A stretch of 64,000 bases of DNA from the NCBI RefSeq assembly GCF_008579165.1, contig NZ_BKCN01000007.1. One strand, given 5' to 3'. The notes beneath the pieces were generated by a model that was not told the origin of the DNA, did not search any database, and saw only the letters and a list, made by a program, of their open reading frames with translations. A program made the position numbers and the translations under genes. Numbering within the stretch: position 1 is the first letter of the stretch; each line of letters starts with the position of its first letter. This document shows positions 37,848 to 47,846 of the stretch, one piece after another. Origin of the DNA: Iodidimonas nitroreducens (GTDB lineage Bacteria; Pseudomonadota; Alphaproteobacteria; Sphingomonadales; Rhodothalassiaceae).

Positions 37848-38522
37848 TTAAAGCTGGGCGCGCAAAAAGGCCGACAGATCATCGGTTTCATGATGTACGG
37901 CCTTTGGTTCATGCTCCATCGCCCCATAGGCATAGCCGGTGCGCAGCCACACCGTGGTCATCCCCCGGGCGGCGGCGGGCACCAGATTACGGGCCATATC
38001 TTCAAACATCACCGCTTTTTGCGGATCGATCCGATACTGTTCTAAAAAGCGATCATAGGTCACGCCTGCCGGTTTGGGATGATAATCGGCTGCCGCGATA
38101 TCGAACACATCCTCGATCAGATGATCGATCCCCAAACGCGCCATCACCCGCCCGGCATGGGGCACCGAGCCATTGGTGAACACGATCTTGCGCCCCGGCA
38201 GTGCCGACAAAACATCCGCCAGCTCAGGGTTGGGCGGCACCGGGCTGACATCAATATCATGCACCTGATCAAGAAAGCTTTCGGGGTGCACATCATGATG
38301 ATCCATCAAACCGCGCAAAGTGGTGCCGTGGCTCAGAAAATATTTCTTTTGCAAAGCCCGGGCAGCCTCCAGATCAAGGCCCAGAAGTTCGGCAACAAAA
38401 GCGCTCATCTTCACATCGATCTGGCTGAAAAGATCACAGCTTGGTGAATAGAGCGTATTATCCAGATCAAAAACCCAGGTTTCAACATTCTGTATTTTGG
38501 GAAATACCATATTTTCTGCCAA
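37848..38522 (-). CDS. HAD-superfamily pyrimidine 5'-nucleotidase
   Basis: 224 residues of the SDT1-like HAD hydrolase group. Motif I is VFDLDNTLYSP with the nucleophile and acid Asps, motif II is IVFTNGS, and motif IV is AVMFEDMARNL preceded by the lysine in YHPKPAGVTYD. The cap segment between I and II carries KYFLSHGTTLRGLM, typical of the group acting on UMP/CMP. In alphaproteobacteria this gene commonly precedes dapD-dapE, as here. The gap to dapD is 132 bases. Confidence 0.9.
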   Translation of the reverse strand: MAENMVFPKIQNVETWVFDLDNTLYSPSCDLFSQIDVKMSAFVAELLGLDLEAARALQKKYFLSHGTTLRGLMDHHDVHPESFLDQVHDIDVSPVPPNPELADVLSALPGRKIVFTNGSVPHAGRVMARLGIDHLIEDVFDIAAADYHPKPAGVTYDRFLEQYRIDPQKAVMFEDMARNLVPAAARGMTTVWLRTGYAYGAMEHEPKAVHHETDDLSAFLRAQL

Positions 38523-38611
38523 TATCTGCTCGCTTATGCGCGTTTCATCGTTCAGTCTTACCGCATGATATTAAGCCCGCTTTAAGATCAAATCCCTTAA
38601 AATCACGCATT

Positions 38612-40396
38612 ATGAACACATCCGGCATCACATCGAAAATGGATAAGAGCGGCAATGGCTTCAAGGGCGAAGGCGAAAATGCCTCGCTTTTGATCGCCCG
38701 TGCCGAATGTCCGGCCATGCTGGTGCATGTCAATGGCGCGGTCATCCAATCCAATGAACAGGCCCAACCGCTGGCCCGGGCAATGGATGATCGCGATCCC
38801 GATTTGCGGGGGCTTATCTTCAGCGCCGCCGCCAATGGGGCACCGGCCACCGGACGGGTGATATTGGGCGAGCCGGAAGCCCAGCATCTGGTTTATGAAA
38901 TTCAGGTGATGCCCTATGAAAGCAGCCATCTGCTGATCACCGCTCGCGAGGTGACCTTTGAAAACAATCTCACCCGGGCCTTGCTCAAAAGCCGCGATCT
39001 TTACAAGGATCTGATGCATTGCTCGGCGGATTTCGGATGGGAAACCGATGCCGAAGGGGCCTTTAGCTATGTCAGCCCCACCGGGGCTTTGGGCTTTGCC
39101 GCCAAAGATATGAATGGCCGCCGGGCGGAAAACCTGTTTCAACTAAGCCCCGAAGATGCCCGCATCGTTTTCTCTACCCGCCTGCCCCAACGCATGACCA
39201 AAGTACGGGCCTGCGATCATCAGGGCCACCCGGTTCTGCTGTCGGTGTCCTGCGTGCCGGTCACCGATCCTGAAGGCGCATGGTGCGGGGCGCGGGGTGT
39301 GGCCCGCGATATCACCCGTGAAAATGAGCGCGAGATCGCCCAAAAGCTCGATCAGGCGCGGCAATCGCTTTTGGCCCGCATCGTGCTCGATATCCGCATG
39401 GAGGCCGACCCGGCGGAAATCGTTGCCTCTGCTGCCGAGGCGGCGGCTCAGGCCCTGCGATCCCATCATGGCTGGGCTTTGCGCCATGAAGCCACAGATG
39501 ATACCAATCCCATGATCCACCATAGCCCCTTGGATCAAGGCGGCGATCTGGTGGATATGGCGCTTTCGGCCCTTGATCAAACTCTCCGGAATGGGGGCGA
39601 AGATGGGAGCCAGGATGGCATCGAGGATGCACGGGTTGAACTGGGCCATGGCGATATTCCCTGCCTGATCGCCTTTGCGGGGCCCGCCCAGGGCATTTCC
39701 GCCACCATCGTTTTTACCCGCGATGCTTCGGCCGAGCCATGGCGCGCCCATGAGGTGGAACTGGTGCATGGCATTTGCGGGCATCTGGCAATTGCCCTGA
39801 AACAGGCCGCTATGGTGCATAAGCTGCGCATCCTGTCGCGCGTCGATGATCTGACCGGGCTGCTCAATCGCCGGGCTTTGTTCGAGGAGATGAGCGCCCG
39901 GCTTGGGCATCAGAAACGCAGCCGCAGAGAAGGCTGTTTTCTGTTCATCGATCTGGATCATTTCAAGCAGGTGAATGATCGTTTGGGCCATGCCGCCGGC
40001 GATGCCGTGCTGCGCAAGCTGGGATCTTTGCTGCGCAACAAAAGCCGGGTGGGCGATCTGGAAGGCCGCATCGGTGGTGATGAATTTGGCCTGTGGCTGC
40101 AGGATACCGATTTAAGTGGTGCCGAGATCAAGGCGCAAAATCTGCTGGAACTGGTGCCCCTCTTGCGGGAAACGGCGGGGGATATGAACTCGCCTTTGTC
40201 GATGTCGATCGGCATTGCCCGCAGCCGTCCCGATCATCCCGATAGCCCCGAACATCTGGCGGATCGCGCCGATCATGCCCTTTATGCCGCCAAGCAACAG
40301 GGCCGGGCGGCGATTGTCGTCGCCCCCGACGACGGGGAAAATAATGTCGTCGCCCCTGATGAGGTGGCCTCCCCCCAAAAGGAAGGCGCCGCCTGA
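38612..40396 (+). CDS. Diguanylate cyclase with PAS and GAF-like sensor region
   Basis: 594 residues, soluble. A PAS-like domain spans about 130-240 (DFGWETDAEGAFSYVSPTGA, and GARGVARDITREN at its end), then a GAF-like region (about 250-410), then the GGDEF domain. The active-site motif GRIGGDEFGLWL is intact, and RVGD five residues before it is a perfect I-site, predicting product inhibition by c-di-GMP. No EAL domain is present. The frame opens upstream at 38441, but 38612 gives a sensible N-terminus. The stop overlaps the ATG of the DUF2336 gene as TGATG. Confidence 0.9.
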   Translation: MNTSGITSKMDKSGNGFKGEGENASLLIARAECPAMLVHVNGAVIQSNEQAQPLARAMDDRDPDLRGLIFSAAANGAPATGRVILGEPEAQHLVYEIQVMPYESSHLLITAREVTFENNLTRALLKSRDLYKDLMHCSADFGWETDAEGAFSYVSPTGALGFAAKDMNGRRAENLFQLSPEDARIVFSTRLPQRMTKVRACDHQGHPVLLSVSCVPVTDPEGAWCGARGVARDITRENEREIAQKLDQARQSLLARIVLDIRMEADPAEIVASAAEAAAQALRSHHGWALRHEATDDTNPMIHHSPLDQGGDLVDMALSALDQTLRNGGEDGSQDGIEDARVELGHGDIPCLIAFAGPAQGISATIVFTRDASAEPWRAHEVELVHGICGHLAIALKQAAMVHKLRILSRVDDLTGLLNRRALFEEMSARLGHQKRSRREGCFLFIDLDHFKQVNDRLGHAAGDAVLRKLGSLLRNKSRVGDLEGRIGGDEFGLWLQDTDLSGAEIKAQNLLELVPLLRETAGDMNSPLSMSIGIARSRPDHPDSPEHLADRADHALYAAKQQGRAAIVVAPDDGENNVVAPDEVASPQKEGAA

Positions 40397-41627
40397 TGAG
40401 CACCGACCTTCCCCCCATGGATGAGGAGTATCTGAAGGCCCGCAGCTACTGGTGGAGGGCGAGGTGGAAGATCGCATCACCCTTGCCAAGGATCACAAAA
40501 CCCGGCCCGAGGTGCTCTATTTTCTGGCTGAGGATGAAAGCCCCGATGTGCGCCGGGATGTGGCCGCCAATGCCAGCACGCCCCATCAGGCCGATCTGAT
40601 ATTGGTTGGTGATGATGATGATGGGGTGCGGGCGGAACTGGCGCGCAAAATCGCCCGGCTGGTGCCCGGCCTTGATGCCATGGAAAGCGGCCGCCTTCAT
40701 GATCATGTGCTGGCAATGCTTGATCAGCTTGCCAAAGACAGTCTGCCCAAGGTGCGGGCCATTCTGGCCGAGGAAATCAAGCGATCCGCTCTGGTGCCGA
40801 AAACGGTGATCCTGAAGCTGGCGCGCGATCTTGAAGAAACCGTTTCCTGCCCGATTTTGGAATATTCGCCGCTTTTGGATGATGATGATCTGCGTGAGAT
40901 CATCGCCGCCGGGCTATCGCAACAGGCGCTGGTTTCCATCGCCCGGCGCGATCAATTGAGCGAAAACGTCTCGGATGATATTGCCGGAAGCCTTGAAATC
41001 CCCGCCGTTGCAGCCCTTCTGGCCAATCCCAGCGCCCAGATTCGCGAAGAGACTTTGGATCAGATCATCGAGCAGGCGCGCCAAGTCAGCGCGCTCCACA
41101 AACCCCTGGCCCTGAAGCCCGCGCTTTCAATCCGGGCGATGAAGCGCATCGCCAGCTTTGTCGCCAGCGCTTTGGTGCATCAGATGATCGAAAGCAGTGG
41201 GCTGAACCATCAGGCCGCCGATGGCCTTTTGGATGAAGTGCGCAAGCGGATCATGACCGAACGGGTGGATGATAGCGAAGCCCAAAGGCTGGCGGAACAG
41301 GCCCGCGATCATTACCGGCGGGGGATGCTCACCGATGACTTCATCGCCGATAGCATCACCGCCAATCGGCGCGAGCTTTTGATCCAGTGTCTGGCGGTGA
41401 TGAGCGAACTGGAACCGCGCATCGTGCGCCAGATTCTGTTTTCCAAAAGCGGCCGGGCGGTCACCGCACTGGTCTGGAAGGCCGGGCTTTCCATGCGCAC
41501 GGCCTTTCAGATGCAAACCGAAATCGCCCTCGTCTCGCCCGCCCAGCGCATTGCGGCGCAAGACGGGAAAGACTATCCGATGGATGAGGACGAAATGGTC
41601 TGGCAGCTCAGCTATTATACCGAGTAG
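40396..41627 (+). CDS. DUF2336 domain protein (frameshifted at about 40455)
   Basis: Alphaproteobacterial helical-repeat protein of 410 residues after repair. Its repeats have HEAT-like spacing: EVLYFLAEDESPDVRRDVAA, then VGDDDDGVRAELARKIARLV, then LPKVRAILAEEIKRSALVP. The function of DUF2336 is not established, and members often sit beside signalling genes. The frame is lost at CGCAGC(C)TACTGG near 40455. One C joins the short N-terminus (MSTDLPPMDEEYLKAR) to the main part. Translational coupling to the cyclase suggests a shared c-di-GMP job. Confidence 0.82.
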
Positions 41628-41640
41628 GTTCGCGCCCGGC

Positions 41641-42561
41641 TTATTCGGTGGGCAAAAAGCCTTCGATGGAAAGATAGCGCTCGCCCGTATCATAGCAAAA
41701 GCCAAGGATGGTGCTGCCCTTATCGATTGAGGGCAGTTTTTTGGCAATCGCCGCCAAAGTTGCCCCCGATGAAATCCCGATCAGCATCCCTTCTTCACGG
41801 GCGGCCCGGCGGGCCATTTCCATCGATTCCTGCGGATTGACCTCGACCACCCCATCGAGCAGGGAGACATCAAGAATATCGGGCACAAAACCGGCACCAA
41901 TGCCCTGAATGGGATGCGGCCCGGGCTTGCCCCCTGAAAGCACCGGCGAGGCTTCCGGCTCGACCGCCAGAACCTGCAGATCGGGATAGGATTTTTTCAA
42001 AATTTCCGCGCAGCCGCCAATATGCCCCCCGGTGCCCACGCCGGTGATCATATAATCAAGGCCATTGGGAAAATCGGCGAGAATTTCCTGCGCCGTGTGC
42101 TTGCGATGGGCATCCAGATTGGCAGGATTGGTAAATTGCTGCGGCATCCAGGCGCCGGGGGTGCTTTCAACCAGCTCCTTGGCGCGGGCAATCGCCCCCG
42201 ACATGCCTTTTTCCCGCGGGGTCAGCACAAATTCGGCACCATAAGCCAGCATCAGCCGCCGACGTTCGATCGACATGCTTTCCGGCATCACTAAAATGAG
42301 CTTATAGCCCTTCACCGCCGCCACAATCGCCAGACCAATGCCGGTATTGCCCGAGGTCGGCTCGATGATCACCCCGCCGGCTTTCAGCGCCCCCGATTCT
42401 TCCGCTGCCTCGACCATGGCAAGGGCGATCCGATCCTTGATCGAGCCGCCGGGATTGACCCGCTCCTGCTTGATCCAAACCTCGTGGCTATCGCCGAATA
42501 ATCGGTTGATCCGCACATGAGGGGTATTGCCGATAGTCTCTAAAATCGTTTTCGCGCGCAT
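41641..42561 (-). CDS. cysK: Cysteine synthase (O-acetylserine sulfhydrylase)
   Basis: PLP enzyme making L-cysteine from O-acetylserine and sulfide. It has 306 residues. The PLP lysine lies in ERVNPGGSIKDRIAL, the substrate loop is IEPTSGNTGIGLA, the PLP phosphate cup is GVGTGGHIGG, and the C-terminus has GISSGATLAA. AGGAGA precedes the ATG. It lies 76 bases downstream of cysE on the same strand, forming the classical two-gene pathway. Confidence 0.95.
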   Translation of the reverse strand: MRAKTILETIGNTPHVRINRLFGDSHEVWIKQERVNPGGSIKDRIALAMVEAAEESGALKAGGVIIEPTSGNTGIGLAIVAAVKGYKLILVMPESMSIERRRLMLAYGAEFVLTPREKGMSGAIARAKELVESTPGAWMPQQFTNPANLDAHRKHTAQEILADFPNGLDYMITGVGTGGHIGGCAEILKKSYPDLQVLAVEPEASPVLSGGKPGPHPIQGIGAGFVPDILDVSLLDGVVEVNPQESMEMARRAAREEGMLIGISSGATLAAIAKKLPSIDKGSTILGFCYDTGERYLSIEGFLPTE

Positions 42562-42637
42562 GGCTGTCGTCTCCTGTCAATCAAGGTCATCATTGATGCC
42601 GCACGCGGCGCGCGCGGTTGTATCTGCTGATCAGAGT

Positions 42638-43509
42638 TCAGATGGTAAAATCATCGGATCGTTCGGGTTCGGGCTCGGCCAAACCCTGCCACCCCACCGA
42701 GCGATACATCACCCGGCTGCCCGGCGGCACGCTTTTGGTGAGCCACACATTGCCGCCGATCACCGATCCCCGGCCAATCACCGTCTCCCCGCCCAAAATC
42801 GTCGCATTGGCATAGATCACCACATCATCCTCGATGGTGGGGTGCCGCTTGGTATTTTGATAATCCCGCTTCACGCTCAAAGCACCCAAGGTCACCCCTT
42901 GATAAATTTTCACATGATTGCCGATCACTGCCGATTGGCCGATGACCACCGATGTGGCATGATCCAGAAACAGGCCATGGCCGATGGTGGCCCCGGGATT
43001 GATATCAACCCCTGTCAGGCGATGGGCATATTCGCTCATCAATCGCGGTAATAGCGGCACATTTTCGCGCACCAGCCGATTGGCCAGCCGATAGGCCGCC
43101 ACCGCATAAATGCTGGGATAGGCCAAAATCACTTCATCCAATGATCCCGCTGCCGGGTCTCCGGCCAGAGCGGCTTCGGCATCTTCGCGCACCGTATCGG
43201 CAATTTCGGGCAAAGCGCGGGCAAAACGCAGGGCAATGCCCGCAGCCTCGGAGCACTGTTCGGGCATCACTTCGCACAGCACATAGCGCAAGCGCCCCAT
43301 CATCTGGATCATCCGGCTTCGATCTCGCGCGCTGATTTGGGCCTATGGGGCGAAAGATGGGGGAAAATCAGGCCCATGCAATCATCAAGCAGGCGGCCCG
43401 CCTCTTCCATATGGATATCGGGGATCTGGCCATAATGGCCATGCCGTTCAATGAGCGCTTTGGCCACACCCAAAAGATCCGGCGGCGCATTTTGCATGAC
43501 CTCATCCAT
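42638..43509 (-). CDS. cysE: Serine O-acetyltransferase (frameshifted at about 43311)
   Basis: Acetylates L-serine. It has 290 residues after repair, of the EpsC-like long form with an N-terminal helical region (MDEVMQNAPPDLLGVAKALI, DDCMGLIFPHLSPH). The hexapeptide-repeat domain has GVDINPGATIGHGLFLDHAT, GNHVKIYQGVTLGALSV, RHPTIEDDVVIYANATILGG and GGNVWLTKSVPPGSRV. The frame breaks at GAAGCCGG(G)ATGATCC near 43311, and one G rejoins the parts. Without the repair the second part would start at an internal ATG and lack its trimer-of-dimers helices. Confidence 0.9.
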
Positions 43510-43667
43510 CAGCGAAAATCCTGCTTTAAGGGCATAGACCCTAAATCTTTATCACAATCTGAGCACACATCCATTTATTAAGGAGCCAGATCGCGATACG
43601 CAAGGCACAGCAAAGCCATGGTCACAAGAGCGTGACCAGAAAGCCGGGCCAATCGGGGTGCAAGGGA

Positions 43668-44450
43668 TCAGCCCAAAAGCGCAGGATAATGCTGATGGGC
43701 GGGATCATCGCGCATCAGTTGATCGGATAAATCCATGACCTGCGTATTCACCTGCTTCATGAAATGGGCTTTATCGGTGCTGTGGGCCAGCGGGGCGCCA
43801 ATGATATAAACCACCCGCCCCGGCCGCCTTTTGCCCAAGCCCCGGGGCCAGTGCAGGCCGGAATTGGTGGCCATCGGCACCACCGGCAGGCTGCCATCCT
43901 CCTGCAGATAATAGGCCCCGCTTTTCAAAGGGCGATGCTGCCCCGGCAATGTGCGGGTGCCCTCGGGAAAAACCACCAGCGGCCGTTTGCCTTCGCGGAT
44001 CGCGCGGATGACCCGGGGCATTTCCTGATGCGCCTGCCCCGATTGCCGATCGATGCGCACGATATCCAGCTTACGCAGCAACAAACCGATCACCGGCACC
44101 CGAAATAATTCTTTTTTGGCCAGTGCCGTCATATCAGGCAGATGATGGAAAATCACGATGGCATCCAGATCCGACATATGCTTTGAAACAATGATCAAGG
44201 CTTCATTGGGGCGCAGATGTTCAGCCCCCCGCACCTCAACCGTGATCCCGGCAATCACCCGCGCCATCCATAAAACCGCATGGGTCCAGAGCCAGATGCC
44301 CCGGCTCATCGCCCGCCGACCGGGTAAAGGAATGGTGATTAATAAACCTGTCGCCCATAACAAGGTAAAAGTGTAAAATGCGAGATTGAAAAGGATTGAC
44401 CGCACGATTTTTATACTCCACCACCATTTGTAAAAGAAATGCCCCTGCAT
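43668..44450 (-). CDS. 1-acyl-sn-glycerol-3-phosphate acyltransferase (PlsC type)
   Basis: Inner-membrane acyltransferase that makes phosphatidic acid. It has 260 residues. The N-terminal membrane helix (ILFNLAFYTFTLLWATGLLI) is followed by the catalytic HX4D in SKHMSDLDAI, motif II ELFRVPVIG, motif III VFPEGTRT and motif IV VVPMATNSGL. The metal-free HX4D chemistry is family knowledge. It stands alone between cysE and the histidine kinase. Genome-wide it may be one of several paralogues. Confidence 0.9.
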   Translation of the reverse strand: MQGHFFYKWWWSIKIVRSILFNLAFYTFTLLWATGLLITIPLPGRRAMSRGIWLWTHAVLWMARVIAGITVEVRGAEHLRPNEALIIVSKHMSDLDAIVIFHHLPDMTALAKKELFRVPVIGLLLRKLDIVRIDRQSGQAHQEMPRVIRAIREGKRPLVVFPEGTRTLPGQHRPLKSGAYYLQEDGSLPVVPMATNSGLHWPRGLGKRRPGRVVYIIGAPLAHSTDKAHFMKQVNTQVMDLSDQLMRDDPAHQHYPALLG

Positions 44451-44548
44451 GAAGATGCCGCATCCTTTTGCATTGATCCTTTTAAAGCCTTGAAAGCCTG
44501 ATCAACAGCAAAAAAACAGCCCCCCCATCGCCATTGATAACACGCCCC

Positions 44549-46519
44549 ATGAAAAGCCCTCTTATGTCAGCACCCCAAAAGGAACAAAGCCCGGAAACGC
44601 AAACCGGGCCCGAACCCGGTTTTTATGCCGGGGAAAAAGCTTTGGCTTTGTCATGGCCGCACATTCTTTTCCTGCTGATCGCCTATTGCGCTTTCCATTA
44701 TGGGCTTGATCTGCACGCCAAATCGTTTCAAACGCCTTTATCGGTCACCACATGGTATCCGGCCATGGGGCTGGCTATTGCCTTTATCCTGTGTTTTGGG
44801 GCGCGGCTGATCTGGATTGTGTGCTTAGGCTTTTTGATCGGCAATATTGGGATCTGGGAATATTGGCAAATCAACCCGATCACCCTGCTGCCCGCATTGG
44901 CCAATAGCGCTGCGGTGGCGCTCGCTGCCTGGTTTCTTATGCCCCTTGCCCGGCTGAAGCCCCATGATTGGACCTTTTATCATCTGGCACGGCTGCTGGG
45001 CGGGGCGCTGATCGCCGCCACCATATCGGGGATGAGCATCATCGGCCTGTGGTATGGATTGGGCCGCATGTCATTGTGGCGCGCCGCCAATGCCTTGGCG
45101 GAATGGCTTTTGGGGGATGTTATCGGTATTCTTATCCTCACCCCTTTGCTTTTGGTGATGATGGCCCCGCTGATGATCAGGCTTTTAAGCCCCGAAGGGG
45201 GCCAAGCCTTCCTTCAGGGGCTGCTGCGTCCCCTCATCCGCCCCAAAAGCGGCTGGCCCCAGCATCCGCTGATGATCCCGCTGGCAATCACCTTCGCAAC
45301 CGCCCTCATTCTTTATGTGGTTTTTCTCTCGCCCATCGGGAAAACCCAAAATCTGCTGTTTTTATGTTTCCTGCCGCCCATTTGGGCCGCCTTGCGCTAT
45401 GGCTTTCCGGGGGCGATGATCAGCGCCACTCTGGTGGCTATCGCCGGGCTGGGGATTGCGGTTTATCTGGTCGATCCCATCCTGATCATGCCCAGCCGCA
45501 CGGAAATCCACATCTTTCAGCTTTTTTTGCTGGTGCTGGTGCTGATCAGCTACATTCTGGGCATGGCGGTGGATGAACTCGACCGTGCCCGCGCTATCAT
45601 CGAAGGGCAAAAAGCCAATCTGGAAGAAACGGTCAAGCGCCGCACATACGCCCTGATCAAGGAAAATAGCGAAAGACAAAAAGCCGAACATAATCTGCGC
45701 CGGATGAATGAAAAGCTGGAACAGCGCGTTCTGGACCGCACCAGCGCCCTGAAGGATGCCCTTGTTCGCGCCGAACGGGCCAATGATGCCAAATCCCAAT
45801 TCCTGCACAATATGAACCATGAATTGCGCACCCCGCTCAATGCGGTGATCGGCTTTTCCGAAATGCTGCGCCGTGAAGAACTCGGCCCCCTGGGGCATCG
45901 GAAATATGCCGAATATGCCCATGATATCAACAAGGCGGGGCATCATCTTTTATCCCTGGTGGGGGATCTTTTGGATAGCGCCTCGATGGATGATCATGAT
46001 GATCTGCCGCTGGATATGAAGCCCCATGATCTGCATCATATCCTTTGCGAGGCCTGCCGCATGGTGCAGCCAAAAGCCGATGCCAAACAGATCACCATCG
46101 ATCTGGTTGCCCCTCTAAAAAATCGCCATGCCCTTGCCGATTATCACCGGCTTTTGCAAATCCTGCTCAATCTGATTGATAATGCGATCAAATTTTCTCC
46201 GCCCCACAGCAGCATCAGAATTTATATGGAACAAGAGGCCGATGAGGTGATCATCAGGATCATCGATCAGGGCCCGGGCATCCCCGAAACCCAGCTTCTC
46301 TATGTTTTTGATCGCTTTTGGCGGGGCAATCAAAGCCAATTGAGCAATCCCGGCGGCATGGGGCTGGGATTGGCCATTGCCCGATCCCTTGTGCTCAGGC
46401 ATGGCGGCAGTCTTGAGCTTTATAATGAACCCAAAGCCGGGGCCTGCGCCTGCCTCATCCTGCCCATCGCCGATAAATCCCCAGCTGATGCTGCCCCAGA
46501 GGATCCCAGCCAAGAGTGA
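44549..46519 (+). CDS. Membrane sensor histidine kinase with MASE1 domain
   Basis: About 656 residues. Eight or more N-terminal helices form a MASE1-type sensor (STTWYPAMGLA-like segment VTTWYPAMGLAIAFILCFG). A coiled coil follows (LEETVKRRTYALIKENSERQ), then a HisKA domain with H-box FLHNMNHELRTPLNAVIGFS, and an ATPase domain with the N-box LLNLIDNAIKF, G1 DQGPGIP and G2 GMGLGLAIA. There is no receiver domain and no adjacent regulator gene, so the partner must be elsewhere. The start is unsure: 44549 is used, and an ATG at 44564 is equally possible. Confidence 0.87.
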   Translation: MKSPLMSAPQKEQSPETQTGPEPGFYAGEKALALSWPHILFLLIAYCAFHYGLDLHAKSFQTPLSVTTWYPAMGLAIAFILCFGARLIWIVCLGFLIGNIGIWEYWQINPITLLPALANSAAVALAAWFLMPLARLKPHDWTFYHLARLLGGALIAATISGMSIIGLWYGLGRMSLWRAANALAEWLLGDVIGILILTPLLLVMMAPLMIRLLSPEGGQAFLQGLLRPLIRPKSGWPQHPLMIPLAITFATALILYVVFLSPIGKTQNLLFLCFLPPIWAALRYGFPGAMISATLVAIAGLGIAVYLVDPILIMPSRTEIHIFQLFLLVLVLISYILGMAVDELDRARAIIEGQKANLEETVKRRTYALIKENSERQKAEHNLRRMNEKLEQRVLDRTSALKDALVRAERANDAKSQFLHNMNHELRTPLNAVIGFSEMLRREELGPLGHRKYAEYAHDINKAGHHLLSLVGDLLDSASMDDHDDLPLDMKPHDLHHILCEACRMVQPKADAKQITIDLVAPLKNRHALADYHRLLQILLNLIDNAIKFSPPHSSIRIYMEQEADEVIIRIIDQGPGIPETQLLYVFDRFWRGNQSQLSNPGGMGLGLAIARSLVLRHGGSLELYNEPKAGACACLILPIADKSPADAAPEDPSQE

Positions 46520-46622
46520 AGACGCTGCAGCTCCTTGTCGCCATTTGCAAAACATGCCCCTATGATGCCGCCTTTCAATGTCTTAAAGGCAATCATAAAC
46601 AGTTTTGAGGCAGGCCGGATTG

Positions 46623-47846
46623 ATGACCAGTAACAGAAAGATCATTGCCGTTATTTTCGGCGGACGCAGTGTGGAGCATGATGTCAGCGTGCTGACCGGT
46701 TTGCAGTGCCTTGATGCCCTTGATCAAAGCCGCTATCAGGGCCTGCCCGTTTATGTGGACCCCGAAGGCCAATGGTGGACCGGCGATCTTTTATTGAAGC
46801 GAAGCCTTTATCCCCATAGCGAAGCAACCCGCAAACAGCTTTCCGCCATCACTTTGCCCCTTGGCACCGCCACCCACGGGTGGCCCCATCTGCTGACCAT
46901 GAAAAAAGGGCTGTTCGGAGAAAAAGTGGACAGCATCCCCTTTGATCTGATGCTGCCGGCCATTCATGGCAGCAATGGCGAGGATGGCAGCTTGCAGGGG
47001 CTTTTGGCCTTTGCCGGGATTCCCTTTGCCGGATCGCGGGCGCTGGGATCGGCGGCAACGATGGATAAGCATATCACCAAACAGATGCTGGGCCTGCGTA
47101 ATCTGCCGCTTTTGCCCCATGTTCTTGTGGATCGACCCCCTGAGGGCCAGTTTCTGGATCGGGCCGATCTGCTGCCCCGGCTGGAAGCCATATTGGGCGA
47201 CCAGCCCTTTCCGGTGATCGCCAAGCCCCGCCGCCTTGGGTCGAGTGTGGGGGTGCAGATCGCCCGGACTATCGATGATCTTGAGGCCGCCCTGTCGCTG
47301 ATTTTTCGCATGGATCATGGGGCCCTGATCGAACCTTTGGTGCCCCATCTGGTGGAATATAATGTGGCGGTGATGCGCCGGGGGGGCGAGATCTGCACAT
47401 CGGCCATCGAAAAGCCCCTGAAATCAAGCGACTTTCTCGATTTCAACACGAAATACCGGGCGGGCGAAGGGGGCGGGCCCAAGCTTGATGATGCCCCCAG
47501 TCTGGGGATGGCGTCCTTGAGCCGGGATATCAATCCGCAGGATCTGAGCCCCGCCAATGAAGCCCTGTTGCGCAGCGCCGCCAGCACGGCTTTCGATCTG
47601 CTCGATCTGGCAGGAACGGTGCGGATCGATTTTCTGTGCAATAGTCAAACCGGCGATCTATGGCTTAATGAAATCAATTCCATCCCCGGCTCTTTTGCCT
47701 ATTTCCTGTGGCAGGATGCAAGCCCGGCGCTCAGCTTCAGCGATCTTGTGAGCCATCTGGTGGAAGAAGGCTTCGCGCTGAGCAAACAGGAACGCGCCGA
47801 TACCAATACCGCCACCGGCAATGCCCGGATTTTTGGCCATGGTTAA
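46623..47846 (+). CDS. D-alanine--D-alanine ligase-like ATP-grasp enzyme
   Basis: 407 residues, longer than typical Ddl (about 300-370). FGGRSVEHDVSVLTG, LPAIHGSNGEDGSLQGLLAF, IAKPRRLGSSVGVQIA, EYNVAVM and NEINSIPGSFAYFLW show the Ddl-type ATP-grasp fold. The metal-binding Asp and Glu-x-Asn are in DFLCNSQTGDLWLNEIN. SIPGSFAYFLW differs from the classical NTMPGFT of DdlB. It may make D-Ala-D-Ala (no ddl lies in the dcw cluster of this window) or a related dipeptide. It is followed, overlapping, by a hydrolase and a membrane MurF-like ligase. Confidence 0.85.
   Translation: MTSNRKIIAVIFGGRSVEHDVSVLTGLQCLDALDQSRYQGLPVYVDPEGQWWTGDLLLKRSLYPHSEATRKQLSAITLPLGTATHGWPHLLTMKKGLFGEKVDSIPFDLMLPAIHGSNGEDGSLQGLLAFAGIPFAGSRALGSAATMDKHITKQMLGLRNLPLLPHVLVDRPPEGQFLDRADLLPRLEAILGDQPFPVIAKPRRLGSSVGVQIARTIDDLEAALSLIFRMDHGALIEPLVPHLVEYNVAVMRRGGEICTSAIEKPLKSSDFLDFNTKYRAGEGGGPKLDDAPSLGMASLSRDINPQDLSPANEALLRSAASTAFDLLDLAGTVRIDFLCNSQTGDLWLNEINSIPGSFAYFLWQDASPALSFSDLVSHLVEEGFALSKQERADTNTATGNARIFGHG

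Noticed and set aside
46623..47846. Plain assignment as ddl
   Set aside because: The fold is right but the length and C-terminal motif differ from DdlB; the gene symbol is left blank.
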